A DNA stretch of 28,679 bases from a virus, in IMG/VR virus record IMGVR_UViG_3300042922_000550, positions 1-28,679 of that record, one strand, 5' to 3'. Both the position numbers and the translations under genes were made by a program. Positions 7,378-15,427 of this stretch are shown piece by piece. Below the pieces are notes generated by a model, which ran no database searches, had not been told where the DNA came from, and saw only the letters and a list, made by a program, of their open reading frames with translations. How positions within the stretch are numbered: position 1 is the stretch's first letter; every line of letters starts with the position of its first letter.

Positions 7378-7542
7378 ATGAGCATAGGTTCCACAAGGCT
7401 TTACAAGCAATATATCATAGGCATTGAAAGAGAAGAAAAGCAGGCTATTTTAGATAAAAATTACACTAAATTAGCAAAATTAAGTGTAAAAAAGAGTGAT
7501 TTTAAAAGGAAAATTGATGAAATAGAAAATAGAAATAAGTAA
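7378..7542 (+). CDS. small phage protein of unknown function
   Basis: A 54-residue, strongly basic and helical protein (starts MSIGSTRLYKQYIIGIEREE, ends KIDEIENRNK). AGGAGGG at 7360-7366 is eleven bases from this ATG. A closer ATG at 7373 opens only the two-codon frame ATG CTA TGA, whose stop overlaps this start as ATGA, so coupled translation is possible. It lies between the origin-like region and the late regulator. No family recognised. Confidence 0.6.
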   Translation: MSIGSTRLYKQYIIGIEREEKQAILDKNYTKLAKLSVKKSDFKRKIDEIENRNK

Positions 7543-7683
7543 AATTATTACAAAAAGCAAACATAAATTGTAAGTAATACTTATTATAGTAAAAACGCAT
7601 TTTTTAAAATCGTCAAAATGAAGGTATATTTTAATCAAAAAGAGGTGCTTTTATGCTAAAAATAGTATAAAAATGATAGGCAG

Positions 7684-8118
7684 GTGATTATTATAAATTA
7701 CTATAAAGCTGTTGAAGCAATGCTATATAATTACAAAGCAATGCATGCAGAAATTAAAAATATAGATTTAGAAATATTAGAGCTAGAAAATGAATACAAT
7801 GGCTGCAGTTCAATTTCATATGAAGAGAAAGCAGCACCAACAAATAAATTTAATAGCACTGTAGAAAATGAAATAGTTAATAGAACATATAAGCCAGGAG
7901 AACTTGAAAAGAAAAAACATAAATTACAAGTTCAAATAAAGAAAATAGATAATGCACTAGAAATACTTACTGAAGATGAAATGAATATAATTAAGCTTAG
8001 ATATTTTGATAAGCTTCAGTTTAAAGTAATATGTCAAAGAGTATGTATGAATGAAGTTTATTGTATTCAGTATAAAAGTAAAATTATTAATAAACTCATA
8101 AATCTAATATTTGTCTAA
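7684..8118 (+). CDS. sigma-region-4-like phage regulator (ArpU/RinA-type)
   Basis: Encodes about 144 residues. Two helical, charged regions (about 4-40 and 70-95) precede a C-terminal helix-turn-helix resembling sigma-70 region 4 (EILTEDEMNIIKLRYFDKL, then a recognition helix and KIINKLINL). Proteins of this size and layout just upstream of the terminase genes usually activate late transcription, so that is the inferred role. The start is odd: the GTG at 7684 sits inside AGGTGAT (7682-7688), a near-ideal Shine-Dalgarno match. Translation may really begin at an ATT/ATA a few codons later, or the start codon may have been lost. Confidence 0.75.
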   Translation: MIIINYYKAVEAMLYNYKAMHAEIKNIDLEILELENEYNGCSSISYEEKAAPTNKFNSTVENEIVNRTYKPGELEKKKHKLQVQIKKIDNALEILTEDEMNIIKLRYFDKLQFKVICQRVCMNEVYCIQYKSKIINKLINLIFV

Positions 8119-8192
8119 GGAAAAACTTAGAAAAAACTTAGCTAAATATAATATTAGCTGTGTTAATATTAGAGCATAGAAATTTATCAAAG

Positions 8193-8228
8193 AGGCACTT
8201 AGTTAATTCTAGGTGCTTATTATATTGT
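8193..8228 (+). terminator. intrinsic terminator after the regulator
   Basis: AGGCACTTAG (8193-8202) pairs with CTAGGTGCTT (8209-8218), including G-U pairs, around a 6-base loop. A T-rich tail (attatattgtt) follows. It separates the early/regulatory genes from the late operon beginning with terS. Confidence 0.65.
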
Positions 8229-8240
8229 TCAATTGTTCAA
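8225..8240 (+). repeat. tandem octamer upstream of terS
   Basis: TTGTTCAA occurs twice head to tail (8225-8232, 8233-8240), directly before the ribosome binding site of terS and overlapping the terminator tail. It could be a binding site for a regulator of late genes, or chance. Confidence 0.3.
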
Positions 8241-8259
8241 TAGGGAGAGGTGGTAGTTA

Positions 8260-8661
8260 GTGTTAGATGAAAATAAGGAAAAGGCAATAACCTATTTATT
8301 AAAAGGTGAGGCTATTACTGATGTTGCTAAATTAGTTGGTGTTAACAGAGGAACAATATACAATTGGCTTGATGATGAGGAATTTAAGGCTGAGCTGGAC
8401 AGACGTAGACAGGAGATTGTATCTAAAGGCAATGCTATATTATTGGCTGAATTAAACAGTTCTGTTGAGAGAATCAAGAAGATTGCAGTTAAATCAAAGT
8501 CTGAGAAGGTTAGGCTAGACGCTAACACCTATTTAATTGATAGAGTACTAGGGAGAACTACCACAAAAGTGGAGACAAATGCCCCTAAAGAGAATGCAGA
8601 CAAGGTTAATGATGACATACTAGACCAGGAGTTTAACGAAGTTGATAACAAAGAAGAATAG
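8260..8661 (+). CDS. terS: terminase small subunit
   Basis: Encodes 133 residues from a GTG seven bases after gggagaggtgg. The N-terminus holds a helix-turn-helix (about 17-37: GEAITDVAKLVGVNRGTIYNWL), followed by a long charged helix and a region (KSEKVRLDANTYLIDRVLGR) typical of phage small terminases that oligomerise. An acidic tail closes the protein. It recognises the packaging start site on concatemeric DNA and hands it to the large subunit encoded 252 bases downstream. The HTH, size and position before terL make the call secure. Confidence 0.88.
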   Translation: MLDENKEKAITYLLKGEAITDVAKLVGVNRGTIYNWLDDEEFKAELDRRRQEIVSKGNAILLAELNSSVERIKKIAVKSKSEKVRLDANTYLIDRVLGRTTTKVETNAPKENADKVNDDILDQEFNEVDNKEE

Positions 8662-8662
8662 A

Positions 8663-8887
8663 TAAATGGCATGGTTAAGCCATTTAATCAACATACAATA
8701 ACTTCGTGAAAATTCTATTTAGCGAAGTTGCGAAAAGGGGGTACCATTCTAAATTGGCAGTCCTGGGGAATCGGGGGATTGGGCATCATATTTTCTATAA
8801 TAAATTTTCAACCTCGGGGCTATCTGAAAGGAAGCTCCGATAATTTCCTCCTAGAAGGTGCTTGGTGAAATTGAGACAGGCACCTTT
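8663..8887 (+). other. structured, G-rich terS-terL intergenic region (possible cos site or RNA)
   Basis: The 252-base gap between the terminase genes holds no convincing frame but much structure. Hairpins are TAAATGGC/GCCATTTA (8663-8670, 8679-8686), AACTTCG/CGAAGTT (8700-8706, 8723-8729), TCGGGGC/GCTCCGA (8814-8820, 8834-8840, one G-U) and AAGGTGC/GCACCTT (8855-8861, 8880-8886). Between them lie G runs (8736-8741, 8765-8768, 8773-8777) far more G-rich than the surroundings. cos and packaging sites are often next to terS, so a cos site is plausible. A structured leader RNA for terL is the alternative. Confidence 0.5.
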
Positions 8888-8913
8888 AAAAATTTAGAAT
8901 TGAAGGTGACAAA

Positions 8914-10662
8914 ATGTATGATGAAGAAAAGCAAAATAGGCAATTATTATATAAATATCTAAAAAAAGAATATGGTCAGGATAAAGCAAAAGAATTTATG
9001 CACAAATATAAGTTTCACCTGTTTGATTATCATGGTTTAGCCTGGTCATTAGGTAAAAGATCATTAGAGTTTTTCTGTATGTATTTTCTTCAGAATACAT
9101 TTTTACCTAAGGAAACAAATGCTGCCGCTCCTATTGCTGATGTTCATAGAAGACTCTGGAAAGATATACAAGAATCAATATCAGGGGATGGAGCTAATCA
9201 AATTGGTAGAATTGAACCAAGAGGAACTGGTAAAAGTGCATTTGGTAATTTTGGGCCTACATGTTGGGCTCATGCATATGAATTAAAAAAATATTCTTTG
9301 ATATGCTCTGATATTGGTAAAACAGCTGAGAAATTTATTAAAGATATTAAAAATGCTTTTTTAGATAACCAATATATTGAAAAAGCATTTGGAAAACTTT
9401 TAGATGATAGTGATAAAAGATATATTTGCAATAGTACACAACTTGAATTTACTAATAAAACCTTTGTAGAAGCAATTGCAAGTTCAAGTCCAATGCGTGG
9501 CCGTAAGTATGATAACTGTAGACCGGATTTAATTATTCTGGATGATTATCAAAGTGAGGATGATGTAAGAACTGAAGAGGCTAGGGAGAAAAAGTGGAAG
9601 AGATTTAGTGATGATGTTAAGTTTGCAGTTCAAAAGCCGGTTATTAGAAATGGTAAAACCATAAAAAAAGGCACTACATTAATTGCCCTTGGTACTTTAC
9701 AACATAAAGAATGTTTCTATTCAAGGCTTTTAAAGCAACCTACATGGAAGTTTAAAAAAGATAAGGGTGTTCTTATAGATGATTTTATAGATTCTGAAGG
9801 TAAAAAAGTTAATGGACTTGATCATTACTTTAACTCAGGTTTATGGAAACAGTTTAAAGATATTCTCTTTAACTTTAAAAATGAAAATCATTTGGATGAT
9901 GCCAAAGAATTTTACTGGGAACATGAGAAGGGAATGCAATATTCATTATTATGGGCCGAATTTTGGGATTGTCTTGACATGGCCCTGCAGTACTATGAAA
10001 ATCCGGCTAGTTTTAAGCAGGAAGTTCAGGGTGATGTTGATAGTATTGGGGAAAAGTGGTTTAAAGTTGTCAATACTCGTCCAAGGAAAGAAATTGAAAC
10101 GCATAATTTTACAAAAACAATGCTTTTAATGGATCCGGCCAGTACTGATAATGGAAAATCAGATTTTTGTGCATTTTTAGTTGGCTCTGAAGCTGATACT
10201 AATTTGAAATATGGGCGTAAAGCAGAATTAGCAAAAATTAATGCCAGAACCAATTTTGACGATTATATCGATCATGGAATAAAGCTTTTAAAAGCTTTTA
10301 CAGATATTACTCATGTGTATATTGAAAAAAATACATTTAATGGTGCTGATGCAAACCAACTGGAGCTTAAAATTAATAAGGATCCTGTTCTAAGATATAG
10401 AAATATTGAGATTATTAATGAGATGCAGCGTAAGAATAAGGATGATAAAATCAGTACAATTATTCCAGCAATGAATAAAGGTCAGATTATTTTTGCTGAA
10501 GAAGACACTGAATTTACAAATCAGATTAAAGAATTTGCAGGACAAAAGTTCTCAATACATGATGATGCTCCGGATATTACTGCTGAGTTTGTAAATAGAA
10601 TAGAAAATATAGAGGTTATACAAACAGTTCAACTCTATGATCGTAGAAAATTAGGTATATAA
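8914..10662 (+). CDS. terL: terminase large subunit (packaging ATPase-nuclease)
   Basis: Encodes 582 residues. Walker A is EPRGTGKSAF (101-110), Walker B DLIILDD (205-211), and SSSPMRGRKYDNCRPD precedes it as in other TerL proteins. The C-terminal RNase-H-like nuclease begins at LLMDPAST (D407). A downstream DDAP (about 550) may be its last acidic position. It powers DNA translocation into the prohead through the portal encoded next and cuts the concatemer. The ATG follows gaaggtgac. Somewhat longer than SPP1-type TerL but otherwise ordinary. Confidence 0.93.
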   Translation: MYDEEKQNRQLLYKYLKKEYGQDKAKEFMHKYKFHLFDYHGLAWSLGKRSLEFFCMYFLQNTFLPKETNAAAPIADVHRRLWKDIQESISGDGANQIGRIEPRGTGKSAFGNFGPTCWAHAYELKKYSLICSDIGKTAEKFIKDIKNAFLDNQYIEKAFGKLLDDSDKRYICNSTQLEFTNKTFVEAIASSSPMRGRKYDNCRPDLIILDDYQSEDDVRTEEAREKKWKRFSDDVKFAVQKPVIRNGKTIKKGTTLIALGTLQHKECFYSRLLKQPTWKFKKDKGVLIDDFIDSEGKKVNGLDHYFNSGLWKQFKDILFNFKNENHLDDAKEFYWEHEKGMQYSLLWAEFWDCLDMALQYYENPASFKQEVQGDVDSIGEKWFKVVNTRPRKEIETHNFTKTMLLMDPASTDNGKSDFCAFLVGSEADTNLKYGRKAELAKINARTNFDDYIDHGIKLLKAFTDITHVYIEKNTFNGADANQLELKINKDPVLRYRNIEIINEMQRKNKDDKISTIIPAMNKGQIIFAEEDTEFTNQIKEFAGQKFSIHDDAPDITAEFVNRIENIEVIQTVQLYDRRKLGI

Positions 10663-10674
10663 GGAGGTGCAAAT

Positions 10675-11994
10675 ATGCCAGCAGATTTAGATTTGCTAAA
10701 AAAATGCAAGCAGGATTTTGATTTTAAGCAGCCAAGTTATTTAAATATGCAACGCTATTATGACGGGGAAACGGATGCATTGCAAAATTACCAGATGATT
10801 ACAAAGAGAGCTAATACAAAAGTAAATTGTAATTTTATACAGAAATTTATAAACGAAGAAGCATCTTATTGCTGTGGTAATAAAATAACTTATTCAAGCC
10901 ATACTGATAACTCAGATGTAATTGAAGATTTAAGAATAAATTTTAGGCACTGGAAAGAAAAGCACAATAAAGAATTATGTAAACAGTCATTAATTTTCAA
11001 TGAAGCATATGAGCTTTATTATATTGATTCTGACGGGTTGTTTAATACTTTAATTTGTACCCCTCTTGATAGCTATATATTACAAGATGACTTTGGTAAT
11101 ATACAATTGTTTATTAGATTTTTTACTAAGAAATTTGATGAAACAAAAACTATATATGCTGATGTTTATACTTCTGATGATATAACTCATTATACAGTAA
11201 TAGGAAATGAATTTTCTCAGATTCAAGACAGCAAAAGTGATGCTAACGTATTTGGCAGGGTTCCAGTAAGCTTAGTGGAAATAGGTACAATTTCAGAAAG
11301 CCTGTATTCAATTATAAAAGGACTGCAGGATGGCTACGAAACTAACATAAGCGACATGGTAAATGAAATAAGTGATTTTAGAAATGCATATTTAGTTTTT
11401 ATGAATTGTAAATTGAATGAAATTCCTGACGAAAACGGTGAAACTGATCTTGATAAAATGAAAAAACTTGGTGTTATGCAATTGCCAGGTGATAAAGCCA
11501 ATGCAAAGTGGCTAATTAAAGAAATAAATGATAGCTTTGTACAAAATACATTAAATACCCTTGAAGATAAGATGTACCAACTGGCAAGCCATATAAATAA
11601 CAATGAAAAACTTGTTAGTAATACAAGCTCCTTGGCATTAAGAAATAGACTTATTGCACTTGAAGAAAAATGTACAAACAATATTCAGGCCCTTACAGAT
11701 TGTATAAAGATAAGGCTTAAATTCTTATTTATTTATTTAAAAATAAAACAAGAGAAGGAATATGATTGGAAGGATATAGATATAAAAATTACACCCAATA
11801 TTCCAACTGATGATTTAATGACTAGCCAGATAATAAGCCAGCTTAATGGCAAGTTATCAACAAAAACAGGCCTTGCACAACTAAGTTTTGTTGATAATGT
11901 GGACAATGAAATGAAGGAACTGGAAAAAGAAAATAAAGCAAATTCTGTAGGCAAAAGTATTTTAGATAATGCTGGTAAGGTTGGTGCTGCATAA
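10675..11994 (+). CDS. portal protein (SPP1 gp6-like)
   Basis: Encodes 439 residues; ATG after aaggaggtgc. It has the pattern of SPP1-type portals: an early YYDGETDALQNY, KVNCNFIQKFINEEASYCCG, and the conserved SNTSSLALRNRLIALE near the clip/tunnel region. A charged, disordered C-terminus follows. Twelve copies normally form the ring at the capsid vertex through which DNA passes. It lies between terL and the MuF gene as in SPP1-like genomes, and its stop overlaps the next start (TAATG). Confidence 0.9.
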   Translation: MPADLDLLKKCKQDFDFKQPSYLNMQRYYDGETDALQNYQMITKRANTKVNCNFIQKFINEEASYCCGNKITYSSHTDNSDVIEDLRINFRHWKEKHNKELCKQSLIFNEAYELYYIDSDGLFNTLICTPLDSYILQDDFGNIQLFIRFFTKKFDETKTIYADVYTSDDITHYTVIGNEFSQIQDSKSDANVFGRVPVSLVEIGTISESLYSIIKGLQDGYETNISDMVNEISDFRNAYLVFMNCKLNEIPDENGETDLDKMKKLGVMQLPGDKANAKWLIKEINDSFVQNTLNTLEDKMYQLASHINNNEKLVSNTSSLALRNRLIALEEKCTNNIQALTDCIKIRLKFLFIYLKIKQEKEYDWKDIDIKITPNIPTDDLMTSQIISQLNGKLSTKTGLAQLSFVDNVDNEMKELEKENKANSVGKSILDNAGKVGAA

Positions 11995-12878
11995 TGACAA
12001 ATATAGATCCACAATATCAGAAAATGATTGAGCAAATTAAAATTGATGCTGATAATTTTGCTGATGAACAAATGCAGACTGTATATAAGAACCAAAAGGA
12101 ACACCTTAATGAAATGCATAAATATTTAGGGCTTTTATATGTTTCTTATGCTGCAGATGGTCTATTGAAATTAACACCATATCAAAAAAATAAGGTTATT
12201 AATGAACTAAATTCTAAACTTAAGGATATGGCTCAAAACATGGGTAATGAGGAAATAAGTAAAGTTAAAAGTATTTTAAAGAAAAATTATATGGATACTT
12301 ATTATAAAAATGCCTACGTTATGGATTATGGGATTAAGACAAATCTTAAATTTGATGTCATAAAGCCTGAATATATAAAAGCAGCTGTAAATAACCCTAT
12401 TGATGGTGAAGTCTTTTCTGATAGAATATGGGTTAATAAAATTGCAGTAGCTGATAAAGTTAAACAAGGTATTATTGATGCAATGGATGGGAATGTAACA
12501 ATAGACAAGCTTGGGAAGGACATTCAAACTGTATTTAATGTTGGAGCTTATGAAAGTCAGCGCCTTGTAATTACAGAAAATGCAAGGGTGCAAAGCCAAG
12601 CTATTGATGATATTGGAAAGACTACAGGTTGTGAACAGCAGATATATAGTGCAACATTAGAGCGTAATACCTGTGATCATTGCTCTTCACTTGATGGAAA
12701 TAAATATAATATTGATGATACTACTAAGCCAGATATTCCTTTGCATCCAAACTGCAGATGTTTATATATAAATGTCCCTCCTGTAGGATGGGACCCAAGT
12801 GTAAGAAAAAATAATGAAAACAAGAATATTATTGATTATGAAGATTATAACCAATGGCTTAATAATAAAGGAGTTTGA
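11994..12878 (+). CDS. MuF-type head morphogenesis protein (SPP1 gp7-like)
   Basis: Encodes 294 residues, starting in the TAATG overlap with the portal stop. The C-terminal domain carries the MuF metal-site signature: NTCDHCSSLDG (C227, C230) and LHPNCRCLYI (H251, C254, C256). The N-terminal half is helical and charged. Such minor capsid proteins bind the portal and are packaged into the head; some are ejected with DNA. A strong terminator follows 22 bases after the stop. Confidence 0.88.
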   Translation: MTNIDPQYQKMIEQIKIDADNFADEQMQTVYKNQKEHLNEMHKYLGLLYVSYAADGLLKLTPYQKNKVINELNSKLKDMAQNMGNEEISKVKSILKKNYMDTYYKNAYVMDYGIKTNLKFDVIKPEYIKAAVNNPIDGEVFSDRIWVNKIAVADKVKQGIIDAMDGNVTIDKLGKDIQTVFNVGAYESQRLVITENARVQSQAIDDIGKTTGCEQQIYSATLERNTCDHCSSLDGNKYNIDDTTKPDIPLHPNCRCLYINVPPVGWDPSVRKNNENKNIIDYEDYNQWLNNKGV

Positions 12879-12900
12879 AATTATAATTTTAAAGTTAATT

Positions 12901-12922
12901 AGCACTCAGAAGGGTGCTTTTT
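12901..12922 (+). terminator. intrinsic terminator after the MuF gene
   Basis: AGCACTC (12901-12907), loop AGAA, GGGTGCT (12912-12918), then a T run to 12922. It lies inside the late operon before the scaffold gene. The stem is nearly identical to the one at 17016-17042. Confidence 0.8.
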
Positions 12923-12985
12923 AATATAAAAAATTAAATGTGTTCTTAGTCTATTTATGGGTTGAGAGGACATAGGAGGTATAAA

Positions 12986-13585
12986 ATGAAAAAAAGTGAA
13001 TTAACAAAATTGATTGAAGCCTTAAAAGATGATGACAATATCGATGAGACAATATCTAAAAGCGATTTAGGTAAGGCGCTTGTGAATAGTGGTTTAACAC
13101 TAGATGCTTTTAAATCTAAATTGGAAAGTGATGCAGGCTTTAAATCCTTTATGGACAGTGAAAAGGATAAGCATTCAAAAAAGTCTTTTGAAACTTGGAA
13201 ACAAAATAATCTTCAAAAACTTGTTGATGAAGAGTACAAAAAGCAACATCCAGATGCTGATCCAAAGGACACTGAGATTGCAAAATTAAAAAAACAGTTT
13301 GAGGATATGCAGAAAGAGGCTTTAAAAAAGGATCTAACTAATAAGGCTCTGAAGGAAATGACAGAAAAGAAACTGCCAACTGACTTGGTAAATTTTATAG
13401 TTGGTGAAGATGAAGACACTACAAACAAAAATCTTAAGACTTTAGGTGATATATTTACAAAACATGATGAAGCTCTTAAGACTGAAATTTTAAAAGATAC
13501 TTATAAACCAGGTGGTCATGGCGGTGGAAATTTAACTGATGAAGCTGTACAAGCTCAAGTAAATTCAGTATTTGGAATTAAATAA
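12986..13585 (+). CDS. capsid scaffolding protein
   Basis: Encodes 199 residues from the ATG behind CATAGGAGGT; an in-frame TTG 24 bases upstream lacks such a site. The protein is highly charged and almost wholly helical, with a coiled-coil-like centre (DTEIAKLKKQFEDMQKEALKKD) and a Gly-rich spacer (PGGHGGGN) before the C-terminus. That composition and the place immediately before the major capsid gene are typical of scaffolds that drive prohead assembly and then leave. Similar to the DUF4355-type scaffolds of Firmicutes phages. Confidence 0.85.
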   Translation: MKKSELTKLIEALKDDDNIDETISKSDLGKALVNSGLTLDAFKSKLESDAGFKSFMDSEKDKHSKKSFETWKQNNLQKLVDEEYKKQHPDADPKDTEIAKLKKQFEDMQKEALKKDLTNKALKEMTEKKLPTDLVNFIVGEDEDTTNKNLKTLGDIFTKHDEALKTEILKDTYKPGGHGGGNLTDEAVQAQVNSVFGIK

Positions 13586-13604
13586 AGAAAGGAAGTAATG
13601 TAAA

Positions 13605-14537
13605 ATGCCAAATAATATTAGTTATGCAACAATTTTTCAGAAGGCTCTAGATGAGCAAATGATTCAAGGGGCAACTTCCGGATGGATGGAAGCTAATGCC
13701 GGACAAGTTATTTATAACGGAGGTAGTGAAGTTAAAATACCTAAAATGTCACTGGATGGACTTGGTAATTATAGCAGATCATCAGGTTATCCTGGTGGAG
13801 CTGTTACATTAGAATATGAAACAAAGACAATGACACAGGATAGAGGCAGACAATTTGTTCTTGACAGTATGGATGTAAATGAAAGTAATTTTGTTGTTAA
13901 TGCTTCAAGTGTAATGGCACAATTCCAGAAACTTAAGGTTATTCCAGAAGTTGATGCATATAGATACAGCAAAATATCTCAGCTTGCAATCGCAAAAGGT
14001 GCTGGTTATGCATTAGGTGGGTATACTCCAGCTGTTGCAGATATACTTTCTAAAATTAAGGCAGACATAGCAACTGTTCAGGACAGAATAGGGGATGATG
14101 TTCCTCTAATAATTGTTATGAGTGGGCTTATTAAAAACATCCTGGAGACTTCAACAGAGCTTAGTAAACAATTATCAGTTGTAGACTTTACACAGGGTAA
14201 GGTTAACTTGAAAGTCAGAGCAATAAACGACTGCCCAATTATTTCGGTACCAAGTGCAAGATTAAAAACATTATATGTTTTTAATGATGGTACTACTGCT
14301 GGGCAAACAGCTGGTGGATTTGTTGCAGATGCAGCTGCTAAGACTATCAATTGGCTTTTAATTGCACAGCAGGCTCCTATAGCTGTAAGTAAAACTGATA
14401 ATATGAAGATATTTGATCCTTCAGTAGTTCAGGATGCAGATGGTTATAAACTCGACTATAGAAAATATCATGACATTTGGATACCTGATAATAAATTGGA
14501 CGGAATATTTGCAAATGTTAAGGAGGCACTTGTTTAA
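13605..14537 (+). CDS. major capsid protein (HK97 fold)
   Basis: Encodes 310 residues; ATG after gaaaggaag. Features typical of Firmicutes phage capsids: an N-terminal arm, MTQDRGRQFVLDSMDVNES (about 76-95), VIPEVDAYRYSKISQLA, and a C-terminal YRKYHDIWIPDNKLDGIFA. No protease or long delta domain precedes it, consistent with a separate scaffold. It forms the icosahedral shell and should be the most abundant late product. The stop overlaps the next start (TAATG), coupling the two. Confidence 0.9.
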   Translation: MPNNISYATIFQKALDEQMIQGATSGWMEANAGQVIYNGGSEVKIPKMSLDGLGNYSRSSGYPGGAVTLEYETKTMTQDRGRQFVLDSMDVNESNFVVNASSVMAQFQKLKVIPEVDAYRYSKISQLAIAKGAGYALGGYTPAVADILSKIKADIATVQDRIGDDVPLIIVMSGLIKNILETSTELSKQLSVVDFTQGKVNLKVRAINDCPIISVPSARLKTLYVFNDGTTAGQTAGGFVADAAAKTINWLLIAQQAPIAVSKTDNMKIFDPSVVQDADGYKLDYRKYHDIWIPDNKLDGIFANVKEALV

Positions 14538-14770
14538 TGTTTAAAATGCAAAATTTAAATGTTGTTAGAATTGTTGAGACGGAAGAACAGAAGACTAAAC
14601 TTGAAGCCCATGGATTTAAAGAAGTGGAAGAGGTTAAACCTGATTATAATTCTTATACTTTAAATGATCTTAAGCAAGTAGCTAAAGACAAAAGTATTGA
14701 AGGCTATTCGGGCATGAAAAAAGAGGAGCTGATTGCAGTATTACAGGCGATAGAGAGTGAAAAGAAATAA
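14537..14770 (+). CDS. small HeH/LEM-like (Rho-N-type) head-region protein
   Basis: Encodes 77 residues, starting in the TAATG overlap with the capsid gene. The C-terminal half YTLNDLKQVAKDKSIEGYSGMKK with EELIAVLQ has the helix-extended-loop-helix pattern of HeH/Rho-N domains, often found in tiny proteins beside phage capsid genes. The N-terminal part (NVVRIVETEEQKTKLEAHGFKE) looks like a small alpha/beta unit. Likely a capsid-associated or DNA-contacting accessory. Its last codons form the left arm of a terminator. Confidence 0.75.
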   Translation: MFKMQNLNVVRIVETEEQKTKLEAHGFKEVEEVKPDYNSYTLNDLKQVAKDKSIEGYSGMKKEELIAVLQAIESEKK

Positions 14771-14789
14771 TCACTCTCTTTTTATTTTG
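14753..14789 (+). terminator. intrinsic terminator overlapping the end of the HeH gene
   Basis: GAGAGTGA (14753-14760) and TCACTCTC (14771-14778) pair perfectly, followed by TTTTTATTTT. The gene's TAA (14768-14770) lies in the loop, so a ribosome finishing the gene would cover the hairpin's left arm. Confidence 0.85.
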
Positions 14790-14802
14790 GGTAGGTGATT
14801 AG

Positions 14803-15099
14803 ATGGCTGCTTTGGACGATTTAAAAACACTTACAAATGTGAATGAAAGCATTTTAAATATTTATATTCGCAGAGCATGTGTATTAATTAAAAATTATTT
14901 GAATATTGCTGACACAGTTGACGTGGCTGCAACTTATCCTGATGCAGTTATTGAATATGTGGCAGAGTGCTTAAGCAAGAAGGGTAATGAAGGCTTGAAG
15001 CAATTTGTGCAAGGCGGCAGGCAGGGAACATACGTTGATGGTCTTACCGAAGATGTGAAAATACTCCTTCCGCCTCCATTTGTAAAAATGATGGGGTGA
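14803..15099 (+). CDS. head-tail connector (adaptor) protein
   Basis: Encodes 98 residues; ATG after gggtaggtg. The helical pattern (DDLKTLTNVNESILNIYIRR, VIEYVAECLSKKG) and the Gly-rich loop QGGRQGTYVDGLTEDVK match short phage connector proteins (gp6/gp15-like). These form a ring below the portal and start the neck. Its position as the first gene after the capsid genes supports this. Confidence 0.8.
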   Translation: MAALDDLKTLTNVNESILNIYIRRACVLIKNYLNIADTVDVAATYPDAVIEYVAECLSKKGNEGLKQFVQGGRQGTYVDGLTEDVKILLPPPFVKMMG

Positions 15100-15103
15100 T
15101 TTT

Positions 15104-15427
15104 ATGTATTGCAATAAATATGGCGTAGGAATATATCAAACAGTTAGTATTCAGGATTCACACGGAGATCCTCAGGAAGTACTCCAAGAAGTAAAAACAA
15201 ATATTAACTGTGATATGCAGCCATACAGCACAGAAAAATTACAAAAGGACTATGGATTCAATATTGAAGTTACTAAACGTGTTTTCATGGACATTGATAA
15301 TGACATAGTTGATTTAGTTGAAAATAAAAAGAAAACTTTAACTTTAAAAAATGGAAATATTAACTATGAAATACGAAAAATTATCCCTTGGGATAACTAC
15401 ATGGAAGTGATGTGCTATGGCATTTAA
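15104..15427 (+). CDS. head-closure (stopper) protein
   Basis: Encodes 107 residues; ATG after ggggtga. Beta-rich, with CDMQPYSTEKLQKDYGFNIEV near the middle and YEIRKIIPWDNYMEVMCYGI at the C-terminus, a pattern seen in SPP1 gp16-like stoppers that seal the filled head. It follows the adaptor and overlaps the next gene by 11 bases. The call rests mainly on gene order and size. Confidence 0.7.
   Translation: MYCNKYGVGIYQTVSIQDSHGDPQEVLQEVKTNINCDMQPYSTEKLQKDYGFNIEVTKRVFMDIDNDIVDLVENKKKTLTLKNGNINYEIRKIIPWDNYMEVMCYGI

Noticed and set aside
7618-7659. 13-codon frame with ATG at 7618
   Set aside because: Very short, no good ribosome binding site and no recognisable features.
8880-8900. Intrinsic terminator at AAGGTGC/GCACCTT before terL
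   Set aside because: The hairpin is followed by A-rich rather than T-rich sequence on the plus strand, so it is listed as part of the structured region instead.
12962-12985. TTG start for the scaffold gene
   Set aside because: AGGAGGT lies between it and the ATG at 12986, which is the proper distance for the ATG.
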